Below are positions 43,640-53,075 of a stretch of DNA of 64,000 nt, one piece after another. A model generated the notes under the pieces. The model was given only the letters and a program-made list of their open reading frames with translations. It made no database searches and was not told the DNA's origin. Position 1 is the stretch's first letter, and the number at the start of each line of letters is the position of its first letter. The translations under genes and the position numbers were made by a program. Source of the DNA: Streptomyces sp. Je 1-79 (GTDB taxonomy: Bacteria > Actinomycetota > Actinomycetes > Streptomycetales > Streptomycetaceae); contig NZ_JAMGSL010000007.1 of assembly GCF_025195125.1 (NCBI RefSeq), positions 434,001 to 498,000 of the forward strand, written 5' to 3'.

Positions 43640-45349
43640 TCAGCTGGTGATCTTGATTTCCGAGATCTTGCCGCGGTAACCACTACCGCTGCTGGGCAGG
43701 TCGGTCAGCCAGACGAGAACGTAGCGCGTCTTCACGGGCTTGTCGGCGGTGAGGGCGACCTGCGTACCGGAGCCCGAGGCCATGGTGGTGTAGGCACCGG
43801 GCGCGGCGGGCTGGGACGAGGCGTTCTCGGGCGCTGTCCGCAGCTCCACCTTGGTGTTGCCCTCGAAGGTGACCTCCACCTTCGAGACCTGCTGGACCGT
43901 GCCGAGGTCCAGAGCGAGGCCCACGCCTTCCTTCAGCCGTCCGAAGTTCGAGTACCCGTAGTAGATGGACGTCTGCCACGACGTGGAGGGGTTGCCGTCG
44001 AAGGCATTCCCTATCTCCGACGGGGTCTCGCTGCCGTCGCCCTGCGGGTCGAAGTCCTGAGCACCGGCGATGGTCACCGGCTTGCCCGTGTCGGGCTGCT
44101 TCTCGTCCTCGTTGTCCTGCGGCTGGGTGTTCTGCGGGGTCTCTTTGTTGTTGTCCTGGTCGAGGAGCCGGTCCGCGATCTGCCAGCTGCCGAGGCCGAG
44201 GGCGGCGATCAGGAGCGCCGACACGGCCCACTTCAGGACCCTGCCGGTGCGGCTCTCCAGCGGGGCCGGGGGCAGCACGACCACGGGTTGGGTCGCCGGG
44301 GCGCCCGGGCGGGTCTGTGGGCGGCCGTAGGTGCCCTGCTGGTAGGTCGTGCGCTGATAGTCGGGCGGGGTGGGGAACTCGGGCTCCGGGGGGCGGATGC
44401 GGGGCATCGCCGCCACGGCCTTGGCGAGCTCGTCCGGGGTGGTGCAGGGCGGCTCCTGGCGCGAGGCGGTGGCCCCGTCGTTGGCCAGGGCGCGCATGGC
44501 GATCTCGGAGAGGCCGCGGTGGACGCCCGCCCGTACCTGGTCGGGCGGGAGCAGGCCGACGCCCTTGGGGAGGCCGGAGAGCCCGTATGCGTCGCTGTCG
44601 TACGGCCAGCGCTGGGTCAGCGACGCGTAGAGCAGGGCGCCGATCGCCTCGGTGTCGGTTCGCTGGGGGCGCTCGGCGGTGATGCCCCGCAGCGCGGCGT
44701 TCACGGCCAGGCCGCGGATCCGGTATTGCCCCGTCGAGCTGCGCAGTACGGCGCTGGGGGTGAGCCGGAGGTGGGCCAGGCCTTCGCGGTGCGCGGCGGC
44801 CATGGCCTGGGAGACCTGGCTGACGAGCTGGTAGGCGTCGTGCGGCTCCAGCGGCCCGGCGGCGAGCAGAGCCGTCAGTTCGGTGGAGTCCGGAAGCCAC
44901 TCGTGTACGACGTACACGAGGTCGTTCTCCTCGACGGCGTCGAGGACCTGGACGAACCGCGGGTCGCCGAGGAGCGCCGCGGAGCGGGCCGCCGCGAGAA
45001 CCGAACGGGCTCGTGGGTGGTCGGCCGGCAGCAGATGGACGCCGACGGCACGACGAAGCTTCTCGTCGACGGCACGCCAACTGCTGAAACCGTCCAGACG
45101 AGTGACGCACTCCTCCAGGCGGTAGCGCCTGGCCAACTTGTGGCCGCTGTGCAGTTCGGGAGTCTCGATGGAGGGCTGTTCGCCGTTCTGCCGCTGTGCG
45201 GCCTTGTCCTCTGTGACCTCGACGGACTTCTCCGTCGTGTCCTGCGCTTCCGCCACCCCGTCGGTCGCGGCCTTCTCCGCCTTGGCGGTCAGCGGGTCGT
45301 CACCGCTGTTGTCGGCCACGTCGACGGCAGCCGTGCTACGTTCCGCCAC
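43640..45349 (-). CDS. Pseudokinase with membrane helix and C-terminal discoidin-like domain (MurJ partner)
   Basis: A 569-residue protein. An acidic N-terminus (1-65), a kinase-like fold (about 70-330), a Pro-rich linker, one membrane helix (about 370-390) and an extracytoplasmic beta-domain (about 430-569, NAFDGNPSTSWQ, F5/8-type) are visible. Catalytic residues are gone: HLRLTPSAVL stands where HRDxKPxN should be and no DFG is seen. In M. tuberculosis MurJ carries such a pseudokinase at its own C-terminus, where phosphorylation recruits FhaA. Here it is a separate gene just after murJ. GTG 45349 has AGGA 6 bases upstream. Confidence 0.85.
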   Translation of the reverse strand: MAERSTAAVDVADNSGDDPLTAKAEKAATDGVAEAQDTTEKSVEVTEDKAAQRQNGEQPSIETPELHSGHKLARRYRLEECVTRLDGFSSWRAVDEKLRRAVGVHLLPADHPRARSVLAAARSAALLGDPRFVQVLDAVEENDLVYVVHEWLPDSTELTALLAAGPLEPHDAYQLVSQVSQAMAAAHREGLAHLRLTPSAVLRSSTGQYRIRGLAVNAALRGITAERPQRTDTEAIGALLYASLTQRWPYDSDAYGLSGLPKGVGLLPPDQVRAGVHRGLSEIAMRALANDGATASRQEPPCTTPDELAKAVAAMPRIRPPEPEFPTPPDYQRTTYQQGTYGRPQTRPGAPATQPVVVLPPAPLESRTGRVLKWAVSALLIAALGLGSWQIADRLLDQDNNKETPQNTQPQDNEDEKQPDTGKPVTIAGAQDFDPQGDGSETPSEIGNAFDGNPSTSWQTSIYYGYSNFGRLKEGVGLALDLGTVQQVSKVEVTFEGNTKVELRTAPENASSQPAAPGAYTTMASGSGTQVALTADKPVKTRYVLVWLTDLPSSGSGYRGKISEIKITS

Positions 45350-45410
45350 CGTCGTTCCTGCCTCCCCATCCGTTGCGCCACATCCAACAGCCAAGCCAAT
45401 TGTGCCCACA

Positions 45411-45443
45411 GTCGGCCGCTATGCACGACACGCGGCGGCCGAC
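45411..45443 (-). terminator. Hairpin between murJ and the pseudokinase gene
   Basis: GTCGGCCGC (45411-45419) pairs perfectly with 45435-45443 around a 15-base loop. It may end or attenuate murJ transcription. Confidence 0.5.
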
Positions 45444-45467
45444 GATGGTTGTGCGAGAGCTGTCTGC

Positions 45468-47675
45468 CTATCGTCCCAGGCGTCCACGGACCATACCGAC
45501 CATGGAGTTCAGCTCCTCGATCCGCATGCGCTTGGCCGCTACGAAGAAGACGCCGAGCAGGACCGCACCGCCGATCAGCAGGGCCACGAGCGAGCCCAGA
45601 GCGCCTTCGCCGAGGAGCTTCAACAGGCCGAAGCCGACGGCGCCGGCCACGACCGCGGCGGGCAGCGAGGCGAGGCAGAGACGGGCGTAGGTCCGCATGA
45701 TGTGGGCGCCGTCCAGGTCGCCGCCGAGCCGGTTGCGCAGGCGCCGCCAGGCGACGCCGACGCCGACGGCGTAGGCCAGACCGTAGGAGGCGGCCATGCC
45801 GACGACGGCCCACTGGGCGGGGAGCACGAAGTAACAGGCCGCCGAGGCGGCCGCGTTGACGGCGGCGACGATGACCGTGTTGTAGAAGGGCGTCCGGGTG
45901 TCCTCGTAGGCGTAGAAACCGCGCAGCACCACGTACTGGACCGAGTACGGGATGAGGCCGAGACTGAAGGCCATCAGGATGAAGCCCATGCCCTGGGCGG
46001 CCTGGACGCCGCTGGAGGCGTAGAGCAGGGTGCACATCGGGACGCCGAGCGCCAGGAAGGCGAAGGCGACCGGGACGATCGCGACGGCGGAGTTCCGCAG
46101 ACCGTGCGAGATGTCGTCGCGGACGGCGCCGGGGTCGTCGTCGTGGGCGGCGCGGGAGATGCGGGGCAGTAGGGCGGCCATGACCGAGACGGTGATGATG
46201 GCCTGCGGCATGCCCCAGATCAGCTGGGCGTTGGAGTACGCGAGGAAGCCCGCGCCGTTCTTGCCGGACGCCTCACCCGCCGCGGTGGCGAGCTGGGTCA
46301 CGACCAGCACGCCCGCCTGGTTGGCGAGGACGAACAGCACGGTCCACTTGGCCAGTTTGACCGTCTTGCCGAGGCCGTGGCCCTTCCAGTCGAAGCGCGG
46401 GCGGAAGCGGAAGCCCGTCTCGCGGAGGTAGGGGATCATCGCCAGCGCCTGGACGACCAGGCCGAGCAGGGTACCGATGCCGAGCAGGCGGATGCCGTCC
46501 TCGGGGATCGTCTGCACTCCCATGTGGGATTCGGCGGAGGTGCCGTAGACCCAGATGAACAGTCCGAACGTGACGATCATGACGATGTTGTTGAGGACCG
46601 GGGTCCACATCATCGCGCCGAACTTGCCCCGTGCGTTGAGGATCTGACCCATCACCACATGGACACCCATGAAGAAGATCGTGGGCAGGCAGTAGCGGGC
46701 GAAGGTCACGGCGACGCTGTTGGCCGCGGCGTCGTCGGCGATGGTGTTGGACATCAGCCGGATCAGCAGCGGGGCGGCGAAGACGGCGACGACCACGATC
46801 GCGCCGAGCGCCACCATGACCAGGGTCAGCAGCCGGTTGGCGTAGGCCTCGCCGCCGTCCTCGTCGTTCTTCATCGAGCGGACGAGCTGGGGCACGAAGA
46901 CCGAGTTGAGGCCGCCGCCGACGGTGAGGATGTAGATCATCGTCGGCAGGGTGTACGCGATGGTGAAGGTGTCACCGAGCAGGGCGGCGCCGAGTGCTCC
47001 GGTGATCACCAGGCTGCGGACGAAGCCGGTGAGGCGGGAGACCAGGGTGCCGGCCGCCATCACCGCGCTGGACTTCAGGAGCCCGGAGGCGCGGCCTGGC
47101 TTCTTCGGTGCGGGGGCGGGCATCGGATTCGGCTCCGGAGCGGGCGGGGGCACCTGGCCGGGCGTCTGCTGGTCCCGGTAGAGGTGGGCAAAGGCATCCG
47201 GCTCGGGCTGCGCGTCGCCGGCCCGGGTCACGAGGTCGTCCACGCCGGTGAACTGGACCGTGCGGGGGTCGTCGCCGTAGGGCAGATGGCGCGAGGGGCC
47301 GTCCGGCTCGGGCGCCGGGGTCTGTGCCCACACCCGGGGGTCGGGGGCGTGCTGGGGCGCCGCGGGCTGCTGGTAGAGCGGCTGCGGTTCCTGGTAGGTG
47401 CCCGGAGGGGGCGGCGGGTGCGCGGCGCGGTCGTAGAGCGCCTCGGTCACCGGGTCCTGCGCGGACAGGTCCCGCGCCTGGTAGGGGTCGTGGGTGTAGG
47501 CGTCCTGGACGTAGGGGTCCTGGGCGTACTGGTCCTGGGCGTACGGGTCCGAGGCGGGATGCTGCGGCGACGGAGCCGGCGTCTCGCCGGGTCCCGGGGT
47601 CGCCGCGGGCGTTCCACCGGACGGCTCGGTGCCGCCCAGCCCTTGGCCGCGGTCACCGTCGTACGGCGCGTTCAT
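45468..47675 (-). CDS. murJ: Lipid II flippase MurJ (MviN)
   Basis: A 735-residue MOP-superfamily flippase. Residues 1-190 are a disordered Pro/Gln/Tyr-rich cytoplasmic extension with DPYAQDQYAQDPYVQD-type repeats. Fourteen helices follow from SSAVMAAGTLVSRLTGFVRS (about 192-211), with the MurJ signature GLNSVFVPQLVRS. It moves lipid II across the membrane for PBPs. ATG 47675. Adjacent to its pseudokinase partner and the DUF6049 gene. Confidence 0.95.
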   Translation of the reverse strand: MNAPYDGDRGQGLGGTEPSGGTPAATPGPGETPAPSPQHPASDPYAQDQYAQDPYVQDAYTHDPYQARDLSAQDPVTEALYDRAAHPPPPPGTYQEPQPLYQQPAAPQHAPDPRVWAQTPAPEPDGPSRHLPYGDDPRTVQFTGVDDLVTRAGDAQPEPDAFAHLYRDQQTPGQVPPPAPEPNPMPAPAPKKPGRASGLLKSSAVMAAGTLVSRLTGFVRSLVITGALGAALLGDTFTIAYTLPTMIYILTVGGGLNSVFVPQLVRSMKNDEDGGEAYANRLLTLVMVALGAIVVVAVFAAPLLIRLMSNTIADDAAANSVAVTFARYCLPTIFFMGVHVVMGQILNARGKFGAMMWTPVLNNIVMIVTFGLFIWVYGTSAESHMGVQTIPEDGIRLLGIGTLLGLVVQALAMIPYLRETGFRFRPRFDWKGHGLGKTVKLAKWTVLFVLANQAGVLVVTQLATAAGEASGKNGAGFLAYSNAQLIWGMPQAIITVSVMAALLPRISRAAHDDDPGAVRDDISHGLRNSAVAIVPVAFAFLALGVPMCTLLYASSGVQAAQGMGFILMAFSLGLIPYSVQYVVLRGFYAYEDTRTPFYNTVIVAAVNAAASAACYFVLPAQWAVVGMAASYGLAYAVGVGVAWRRLRNRLGGDLDGAHIMRTYARLCLASLPAAVVAGAVGFGLLKLLGEGALGSLVALLIGGAVLLGVFFVAAKRMRIEELNSMVGMVRGRLGR

Positions 47676-47720
47676 GGTTACCCCACCTCATCGTCCCCGG
47701 CCGACCGGCCACGACATCGC

Positions 47721-50039
47721 TCAACGGTCCACTTTCTCACCCGCGCCGGACGGGTCGCCGCTTTCGGGACCGGTGTCCGGTGTCGGGTCACTCGGCTGCT
47801 CGGAATCGCCGGCTTCCGCGGCCTCCGCTTCGGCGTTTCTGGCGGCCGCGCGCTTGCGCTGGGTGTACATGCGGGCGCCCGCGAGGACGAGGAGCAGCAC
47901 GCCGCCGGCGATGACGAGCATCACGGTCGGAGTGATCTCGGAGACCTTCACGGTGAAGGTCATCGGCTTTCCGTACGGTGTGCCGTCCGTGGTGAACAGC
48001 TGGGCCGTCATCGGCACCGGACCGTTGGCGTTGGCCGAGGCGGTGAACTTCACGGACTGGCTGTGACCGGCGGCGATCTTGACCGGGAGTTCGGCGACGT
48101 CGTCGTCGCCGTTGAGCTTCAGGCGGGTCTTGTTGCCGGAGGTCAGCCTCAGCACGAGGTCGTCCACACCCTGCAGCAGCTTGTTCTGGACAGTCACCGG
48201 GATGGTGGCGCTGCGCCCGGAGAGCGTGAGGTCCGACTTCTCGACCAGCTGTACCTCTCGGGTGAGGCTCTGGAGGTACTGGTGCACCGTGATCCGGTAC
48301 AGCGAGGCGGCGGGGGCCTGGCCGCGCCAGGAGGTGGACATCTCGCGGCTGATCGCGTTGCCGAACGGGGTCACGACGCGGTCGGCCTGGGTGAGGACGA
48401 CCTTGAAGTCGTCCAGGTCGGCGCGGGTGTCCTTCATGTCCCGGAACGCTTCGACCGGAAGCTCCTGCTTGCGCAGCTGCCGGGGGTAGCGGGAGGCGCT
48501 CGGAACTTTGGTGGAGGCCTCCGGGTCCGGCTTCACGGCGGAGGCCGCGGTCAGATCGAGGGGCTGCGTCCAGCGCTGGGCCGACAGCCCACGGAGCCCG
48601 TCCGCCATGGACTGTGCCTGTGACGCGGTCGGCACCCGCTGCGGGGCGACCACGATGCTGCGCTGACGGTCGGGCTGCTCCAGAGTGACCGCGAGCGTCT
48701 GGGCCAGGAACTCCTGGACGGCGAGGGTCGAGTTCCCGGCGGGGAGCATGTCGCCCTCGAAGGCCGTGGAGAGGTAGGCGTCGCTCACGACGGCTGTCGT
48801 GCCGCCGCCGATGGGGCGTGCCGCCGTCGGTGTGTACGGGAGGTCGTCCCGGAAGCTGTCGCTGCGAGCGATCACCTTGTGGGCGCCGGCCGACGTCGCG
48901 ACATCCATGATCGAGGGGTCGACGGCCCCGTCCACAGGCCAGGAGAAGTCGGTGGACGGCTTCACGTGGAGGATGGTCTCCACGGTCGTCCCGGCCAGCT
49001 CCGTGGCCGGCTGGAGGTGGCTCAGCGAGCCGGGGACGTCCTTGCCCCGGTGGGCGAGGGAGGCGATGTCCGGGTCGGCGAACGGCAGGGCGACGACCTT
49101 GCGTCCGACCACGGCCTTCTGCAGCGAGTCCATCCACCGCTTGGCGACGGTCTGCTTCGTGCCGGGCACCGTGCCCGTGCCGTCCTTAACCTGGTAGCTC
49201 TTCGTCATGGCGTCGACGGTGGCCAGCAGGTCCGGGTCGATCACCCAGGTGATGGGGAGCTCCTTGCCCAGTGTGACCATCTGGTCCAGACGTCCGCCGG
49301 GGGCGAGCTCGGCGGCCAGGTCGTCGTTCTCGAAGACCGGTGTCTGCTGGTCGTCGGTGCCGGTCTCGGCCGAGACATGGGCGGAGGAGATCAGCGGCCA
49401 GAGGTAGGTGAGCTGGGTCTTCTTCTCCGTCGCCTCGGGCTGGTACGGCAGGAAGGTCCGCTCGATCCCCAGCACCCGCTTCCCGGGCTGGGAGGAGGTC
49501 TGGCCGGAGAGGGAGACGCCGAGCTGGTAGACGCCCTCGTCGTCGAGCCCGAGCTTGTCGACGGGGACGGAGAGCCGGAACTCCTGGCTGAACCCGGCCG
49601 CCAGCCGGGGGACCTTGACCGTGTACTGGCCGCCGAGGGGGGAGGGGTCGCTGCCGGGCCGGAAGCCGGTGCGGCCGGAGACCTGCTCGATCTCGCTCCG
49701 GCTCGTCATCCGGGGGCCGACCCTGACGTCCACCGTGGCATCCGTCACGGTCTGCTTGCCCTGGTTGGTCACCGTCCCGGAGAGCGTGACCGTGTCACCT
49801 TCCACCGGAGCGGTCGGCGTGAGGGTGTCGAGAGACACATCCACGGTGCGTGATCCGGTGGCGTTTCCGGCGGTGACGGCGGAGGTTTCCACGGTGCCCG
49901 CGGCGACGGCCGAGGGTGCCACCGCGCCCTGCAGGAGCCCGGCGATCAGCGGCGCCCCGGCAAGGAGGGACGCCGTGCGCCGCAGCCATCGGCGGGCAGG
50001 TGAGGGAAGGGTCCCCTGGATGTCTGCCGCCTCGGCCAC
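47721..50039 (-). CDS. DUF6049 family secreted, membrane-anchored protein
   Basis: A 772-residue protein. A signal peptide after RRWLRRTASLLAGAPLIAGL is followed by an Ig-like beta-domain (GDTVTLSGTVTNQGKQTV), a large central domain with WVIDPDLLATVD and another beta-domain, one membrane helix (about 720-740) and an Arg- then acidic tail. It precedes murJ, as the equivalent gene (Rv3909) does in mycobacteria, which suggests an envelope role. The function is unknown. GTG 50039 is chosen; GTG 50066 is an alternative. Confidence 0.85.
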   Translation of the reverse strand: MAEAADIQGTLPSPARRWLRRTASLLAGAPLIAGLLQGAVAPSAVAAGTVETSAVTAGNATGSRTVDVSLDTLTPTAPVEGDTVTLSGTVTNQGKQTVTDATVDVRVGPRMTSRSEIEQVSGRTGFRPGSDPSPLGGQYTVKVPRLAAGFSQEFRLSVPVDKLGLDDEGVYQLGVSLSGQTSSQPGKRVLGIERTFLPYQPEATEKKTQLTYLWPLISSAHVSAETGTDDQQTPVFENDDLAAELAPGGRLDQMVTLGKELPITWVIDPDLLATVDAMTKSYQVKDGTGTVPGTKQTVAKRWMDSLQKAVVGRKVVALPFADPDIASLAHRGKDVPGSLSHLQPATELAGTTVETILHVKPSTDFSWPVDGAVDPSIMDVATSAGAHKVIARSDSFRDDLPYTPTAARPIGGGTTAVVSDAYLSTAFEGDMLPAGNSTLAVQEFLAQTLAVTLEQPDRQRSIVVAPQRVPTASQAQSMADGLRGLSAQRWTQPLDLTAASAVKPDPEASTKVPSASRYPRQLRKQELPVEAFRDMKDTRADLDDFKVVLTQADRVVTPFGNAISREMSTSWRGQAPAASLYRITVHQYLQSLTREVQLVEKSDLTLSGRSATIPVTVQNKLLQGVDDLVLRLTSGNKTRLKLNGDDDVAELPVKIAAGHSQSVKFTASANANGPVPMTAQLFTTDGTPYGKPMTFTVKVSEITPTVMLVIAGGVLLLVLAGARMYTQRKRAAARNAEAEAAEAGDSEQPSDPTPDTGPESGDPSGAGEKVDR

Positions 50040-50222
50040 GCGTTCGCCCGTCCTCGTCGTAATCACTGGTGCAGGTGGTTCCCCGGTTGCTGTGTCCAGG
50101 CATGGTAACGAGGCACGCTGGGAGCAAGTGCCGGGGACTGCTCCAGCTGATGGGGACAGGACGGGCGTCCCACGGGAAAACGGGGAAGCTGCCGCGGGTC
50201 GGGGCACGTACCCTTTTCTGTT
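50040..50222. promoter_or_regulatory. Divergent promoter region of the DUF6049-murJ genes and cca
   Basis: 183 bases, no gene, no clear operator. A NUDIX gene found at this place in mycobacteria is absent. Confidence 0.35.
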
Positions 50223-51665
50223 GTGCCGAACGCCAACGAAGACACCCCGACTGCACTGAGCCAGGTGCAACGCCGCGCGGTCAGTGAACTACTGCGCGTA
50301 TCCCCTGTCGCCGACGACCTCGCCGTCCGTTTCCAGGACGCGGGGTTCAGCCTCGCGCTGGTCGGCGGCTCGGTACGGGACGCGTTGCTCGGACGGCTCG
50401 GCAACGACCTCGACTTCACGACCGATGCGCGGCCCGAGGACGTTCTGAAGATCGTCCGCCCGTGGGCCGACGCGGTCTGGGAGGTCGGGATCGCCTTCGG
50501 CACGGTCGGCTGCCAGAAGGCCGGCTACCAGATCGAGGTGACGACGTACCGCTCCGAGGCGTACGACCGCACGTCGCGGAAGCCGGAGGTCTCCTACGGC
50601 GACTCCATCGAGGAGGACCTCGTCCGGCGTGACTTCACCGTCAACGCCATGGCCGTGGCTCTGCCGGAGAAGGAGTTCATCGACCCGCACGGCGGCCTCG
50701 ACGACCTTGCCGCACGTGAGCTGCGCACCCCCGGGACGCCGGAGGAGTCGTTCTCCGACGACCCGCTGCGGATGATGCGGGCCGCGCGCTTCGCGGCCCA
50801 GCTCGACTTCGAGGTAGCCCCCGAGGTCGTCACGGCGATGACGGAGATGTCCGGCCGTCTGGAGATCGTCTCCGCCGAGCGGGTCCGGGAGGAGTTCAAC
50901 AAGCTGCTGCTCTCCGCCCACCCCCGTAAGGGGCTCGGCCTGCTCGTCGACACGGGCCTGGCCGACCATGTGCTGCCTGAGCTGCCGGCGCTGCGGCTCG
51001 AGAGCGACGAGCATCACCGGCACAAGGATGTCTACGAGCACTCCCTGACCGTCCTGGACCAGGCGATCGACCTGGAGGAGGACGGGCCGGACCTCGTGCT
51101 GCGCCTCGCCGCGCTGCTGCACGACATCGGCAAGCCGCGCACGCGGCGCTTCGAGAAGGACGGCCGGGTCTCCTTCCACCACCACGAGGTGGTCGGCGCG
51201 AAGATGACCAAGAAGCGCATGACGGCGCTGAAGTACTCGAACGAGATGATCAAGGACGTTTCGCGTCTCGTGGAGCTGCATCTGCGCTTCCACGGCTACG
51301 GGACCGGGGAGTGGACCGATTCTGCCGTGCGCCGCTACGTGCGCGACGCGGGGCCTCTGCTGTCGCGGCTGCACAAGCTGACCCGCTCGGACTGCACCAC
51401 GCGGAACAAGCGCAAGGCAGGCGCTCTCTCGCGTGCCTATGACGGGCTGGAAGAGAGGATCGCCCAGCTCCAGGAGCAGGAGGAGCTGGACTCGATCCGG
51501 CCCGATCTGGACGGCAACCAGATCCAGGAAATCCTCGGCATCCGTCCCGGGCCGGCGGTCGGGCAGGCGTACAAGTTCCTGCTGGAGCTGCGCCTGGAGA
51601 ACGGACCGATGGAGCACGAGGCGGCTGTCGCGGCCCTCAAGGAGTGGTGGGCGACCCAGGAGTGA
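50223..51665 (+). CDS. cca: CCA-adding tRNA nucleotidyltransferase with HD domain
   Basis: A 480-residue class II nucleotidyltransferase. LVGGSVRDALLGRLGNDLDFTT carries the catalytic DxD, RRDFTVNAMA and DDPLRMMRAARFAAQL are tRNA-nucleotidyltransferase motifs, and an HD domain (LLHDIGKPRTRRF) follows. Both tRNA genes in this window lack an encoded CCA, so the activity is required. GTG 50223. parS 5 and 6 lie just after it. Confidence 0.95.
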   Translation: MPNANEDTPTALSQVQRRAVSELLRVSPVADDLAVRFQDAGFSLALVGGSVRDALLGRLGNDLDFTTDARPEDVLKIVRPWADAVWEVGIAFGTVGCQKAGYQIEVTTYRSEAYDRTSRKPEVSYGDSIEEDLVRRDFTVNAMAVALPEKEFIDPHGGLDDLAARELRTPGTPEESFSDDPLRMMRAARFAAQLDFEVAPEVVTAMTEMSGRLEIVSAERVREEFNKLLLSAHPRKGLGLLVDTGLADHVLPELPALRLESDEHHRHKDVYEHSLTVLDQAIDLEEDGPDLVLRLAALLHDIGKPRTRRFEKDGRVSFHHHEVVGAKMTKKRMTALKYSNEMIKDVSRLVELHLRFHGYGTGEWTDSAVRRYVRDAGPLLSRLHKLTRSDCTTRNKRKAGALSRAYDGLEERIAQLQEQEELDSIRPDLDGNQIQEILGIRPGPAVGQAYKFLLELRLENGPMEHEAAVAALKEWWATQE

Positions 51666-51679
51666 GCCGGAGCGATCCA

Positions 51680-51695
51680 TGTTTCACGTGAAACA
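51680..51695. other. parS site 5
   Basis: A perfect TGTTTCACGTGAAACA, 15 bases after the cca stop. Confidence 0.97.
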
Positions 51696-51722
51696 TCGAC
51701 GCACGGCATGAGGGAGGGGTGA

Positions 51723-51738
51723 TGTTTCACGTGAAACA
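51723..51738. other. parS site 6
   Basis: A perfect TGTTTCACGTGAAACA, 43 bases from site 5 centre to centre, abutting the stop of the MFS gene. Confidence 0.97.
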
Positions 51739-53013
51739 TCACCCCTTCTGCTGTCGCGTCCCCAGCATCAACGCGATCGAGGCGTAGGCGACGGCGACCA
51801 TCACGACGAGGGGGACGGATCGGCCGTCGGGCGGCAGCATCACTGCCGCGACCGCGGCCGCGCCCACGAAGGCGACGTTGAAGAGCGTGTCGTAGAGCGC
51901 GAAGATCCGGCCGCGGTAGGCGTCGTCCACGGATGTCTGGACGACCGTGTCCGTCGCGATCTTGACGCCCTGGGTGACGAGCCCGAGGAGGAAGGCCGCG
52001 ACCAGCAGAGGAGCCTGGGCGAAGGGCAGCCCCAGTGCGGGCTCCAGAACGGCTGCCGAACCCGCGCACGCGGTCATCCAGCCGAAGGCGCCGAGCCGCC
52101 CGATCGCCCAGGGAGAGATGACGGCGGCCGCGAAGAAACCGGCTCCGGAGATGGCGACGGCGAGCCCGAGCAGCGCGAGCCCCTCCGACTCCGTCGAGCT
52201 CCAGGTGTAGCGGCAGAGCATGAGCACGGTCACCGTGAGGGCGCCGTAGCAGAAGCGCATCAGAGTCACCGCGGCCAGTGCGTGGACCGCGGGCCGCCGC
52301 TCGGCCAGATGGCGCAGTCCGGCCACGAGACCCCGGGCTGTGGAAGCGAGCGCGGTGCGAAGCCGGGGCTGGATCTCGCCCGGATCCGGGCCGAGGAGCT
52401 GTCGGGACATGCGCAGTGAGGCGAGGGCGGAGCAGAGGTAGAGAAGGGCGCCGAGCAGCACGACGGCGGCGTCGGAGTCCTCGGACAGGAGCCGCACGCC
52501 GAAGGCCAGGCCCCCGCCCGCGGTCGCGGCCACCGTGCCGGCGGTCGGGGAGAGGGAATTGGCGACGACCAGCCGCTCCGCGTCGACCACCCGTGGCAGT
52601 GCGGCCGAGAGGCCTGCGAGGACGAAGCGATTGACGGCCGTGACCGACAGGGCGGAGGCATAGAAGAGCCAGTCCGGTACGGAGGCCAGCATCAGAACGG
52701 CCGTGCCGGAGGCGAGGAGGGCCCGCAGCAGATTCCCGTAGAGGAAGATCTGGCGTCGCTGCCAGCGGTCCAGGAGCACGCCCGCGAAGGGGCCGACGAG
52801 AGAGTACGGGAGGAGCAGCACGGCCATGGCGGAGGCGATGGCCGCGGGGGAGGTCTCCTTCTCGGGGGAGAAGACGACGTACGTGGCAAGCGCCACCTGG
52901 TAGACGCCGTCGGCGCACTGGGAGAGCAGACGGACGGCGAGGAGGCGGCGGAAGTTCGTCAGGCGCAGGAGTACGCGCAGATCACGTACGACGGGCATGG
53001 CAGCAAGACTCAC
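51739..53013 (-). CDS. Major facilitator superfamily transporter
   Basis: A 424-residue, about 12-helix transporter. The loop 2-3 signature appears as GVLLDRWQRRQIFLYGN. SPEKETSPAAIASAMAV is a loop specific to this group. The substrate is unknown. GTG 53013 is the longest plausible start; ATG 52998 is an alternative, and neither has a strong ribosome binding site. It always lies between cca and the inositol-phosphate synthase gene in Streptomyces, as I recall. Confidence 0.88.
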   Translation of the reverse strand: MSLAAMPVVRDLRVLLRLTNFRRLLAVRLLSQCADGVYQVALATYVVFSPEKETSPAAIASAMAVLLLPYSLVGPFAGVLLDRWQRRQIFLYGNLLRALLASGTAVLMLASVPDWLFYASALSVTAVNRFVLAGLSAALPRVVDAERLVVANSLSPTAGTVAATAGGGLAFGVRLLSEDSDAAVVLLGALLYLCSALASLRMSRQLLGPDPGEIQPRLRTALASTARGLVAGLRHLAERRPAVHALAAVTLMRFCYGALTVTVLMLCRYTWSSTESEGLALLGLAVAISGAGFFAAAVISPWAIGRLGAFGWMTACAGSAAVLEPALGLPFAQAPLLVAAFLLGLVTQGVKIATDTVVQTSVDDAYRGRIFALYDTLFNVAFVGAAAVAAVMLPPDGRSVPLVVMVAVAYASIALMLGTRQQKG

Positions 53014-53020
53014 ATACGAC

Positions 53021-53052
53021 GAGGGCCCCCGGGCGAAAGACCGGGGACCCTC
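53021..53052 (-). terminator. Terminator after the inositol-phosphate synthase gene
   Basis: GAGGGCCCCCGG (53021-53032) with CCGGGGACCCTC (53041-53052), one wobble on the minus strand and an 8-base loop. Confidence 0.78.
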
Positions 53053-53075
53053 GATCGACGGAGTGGATCAGCGAC

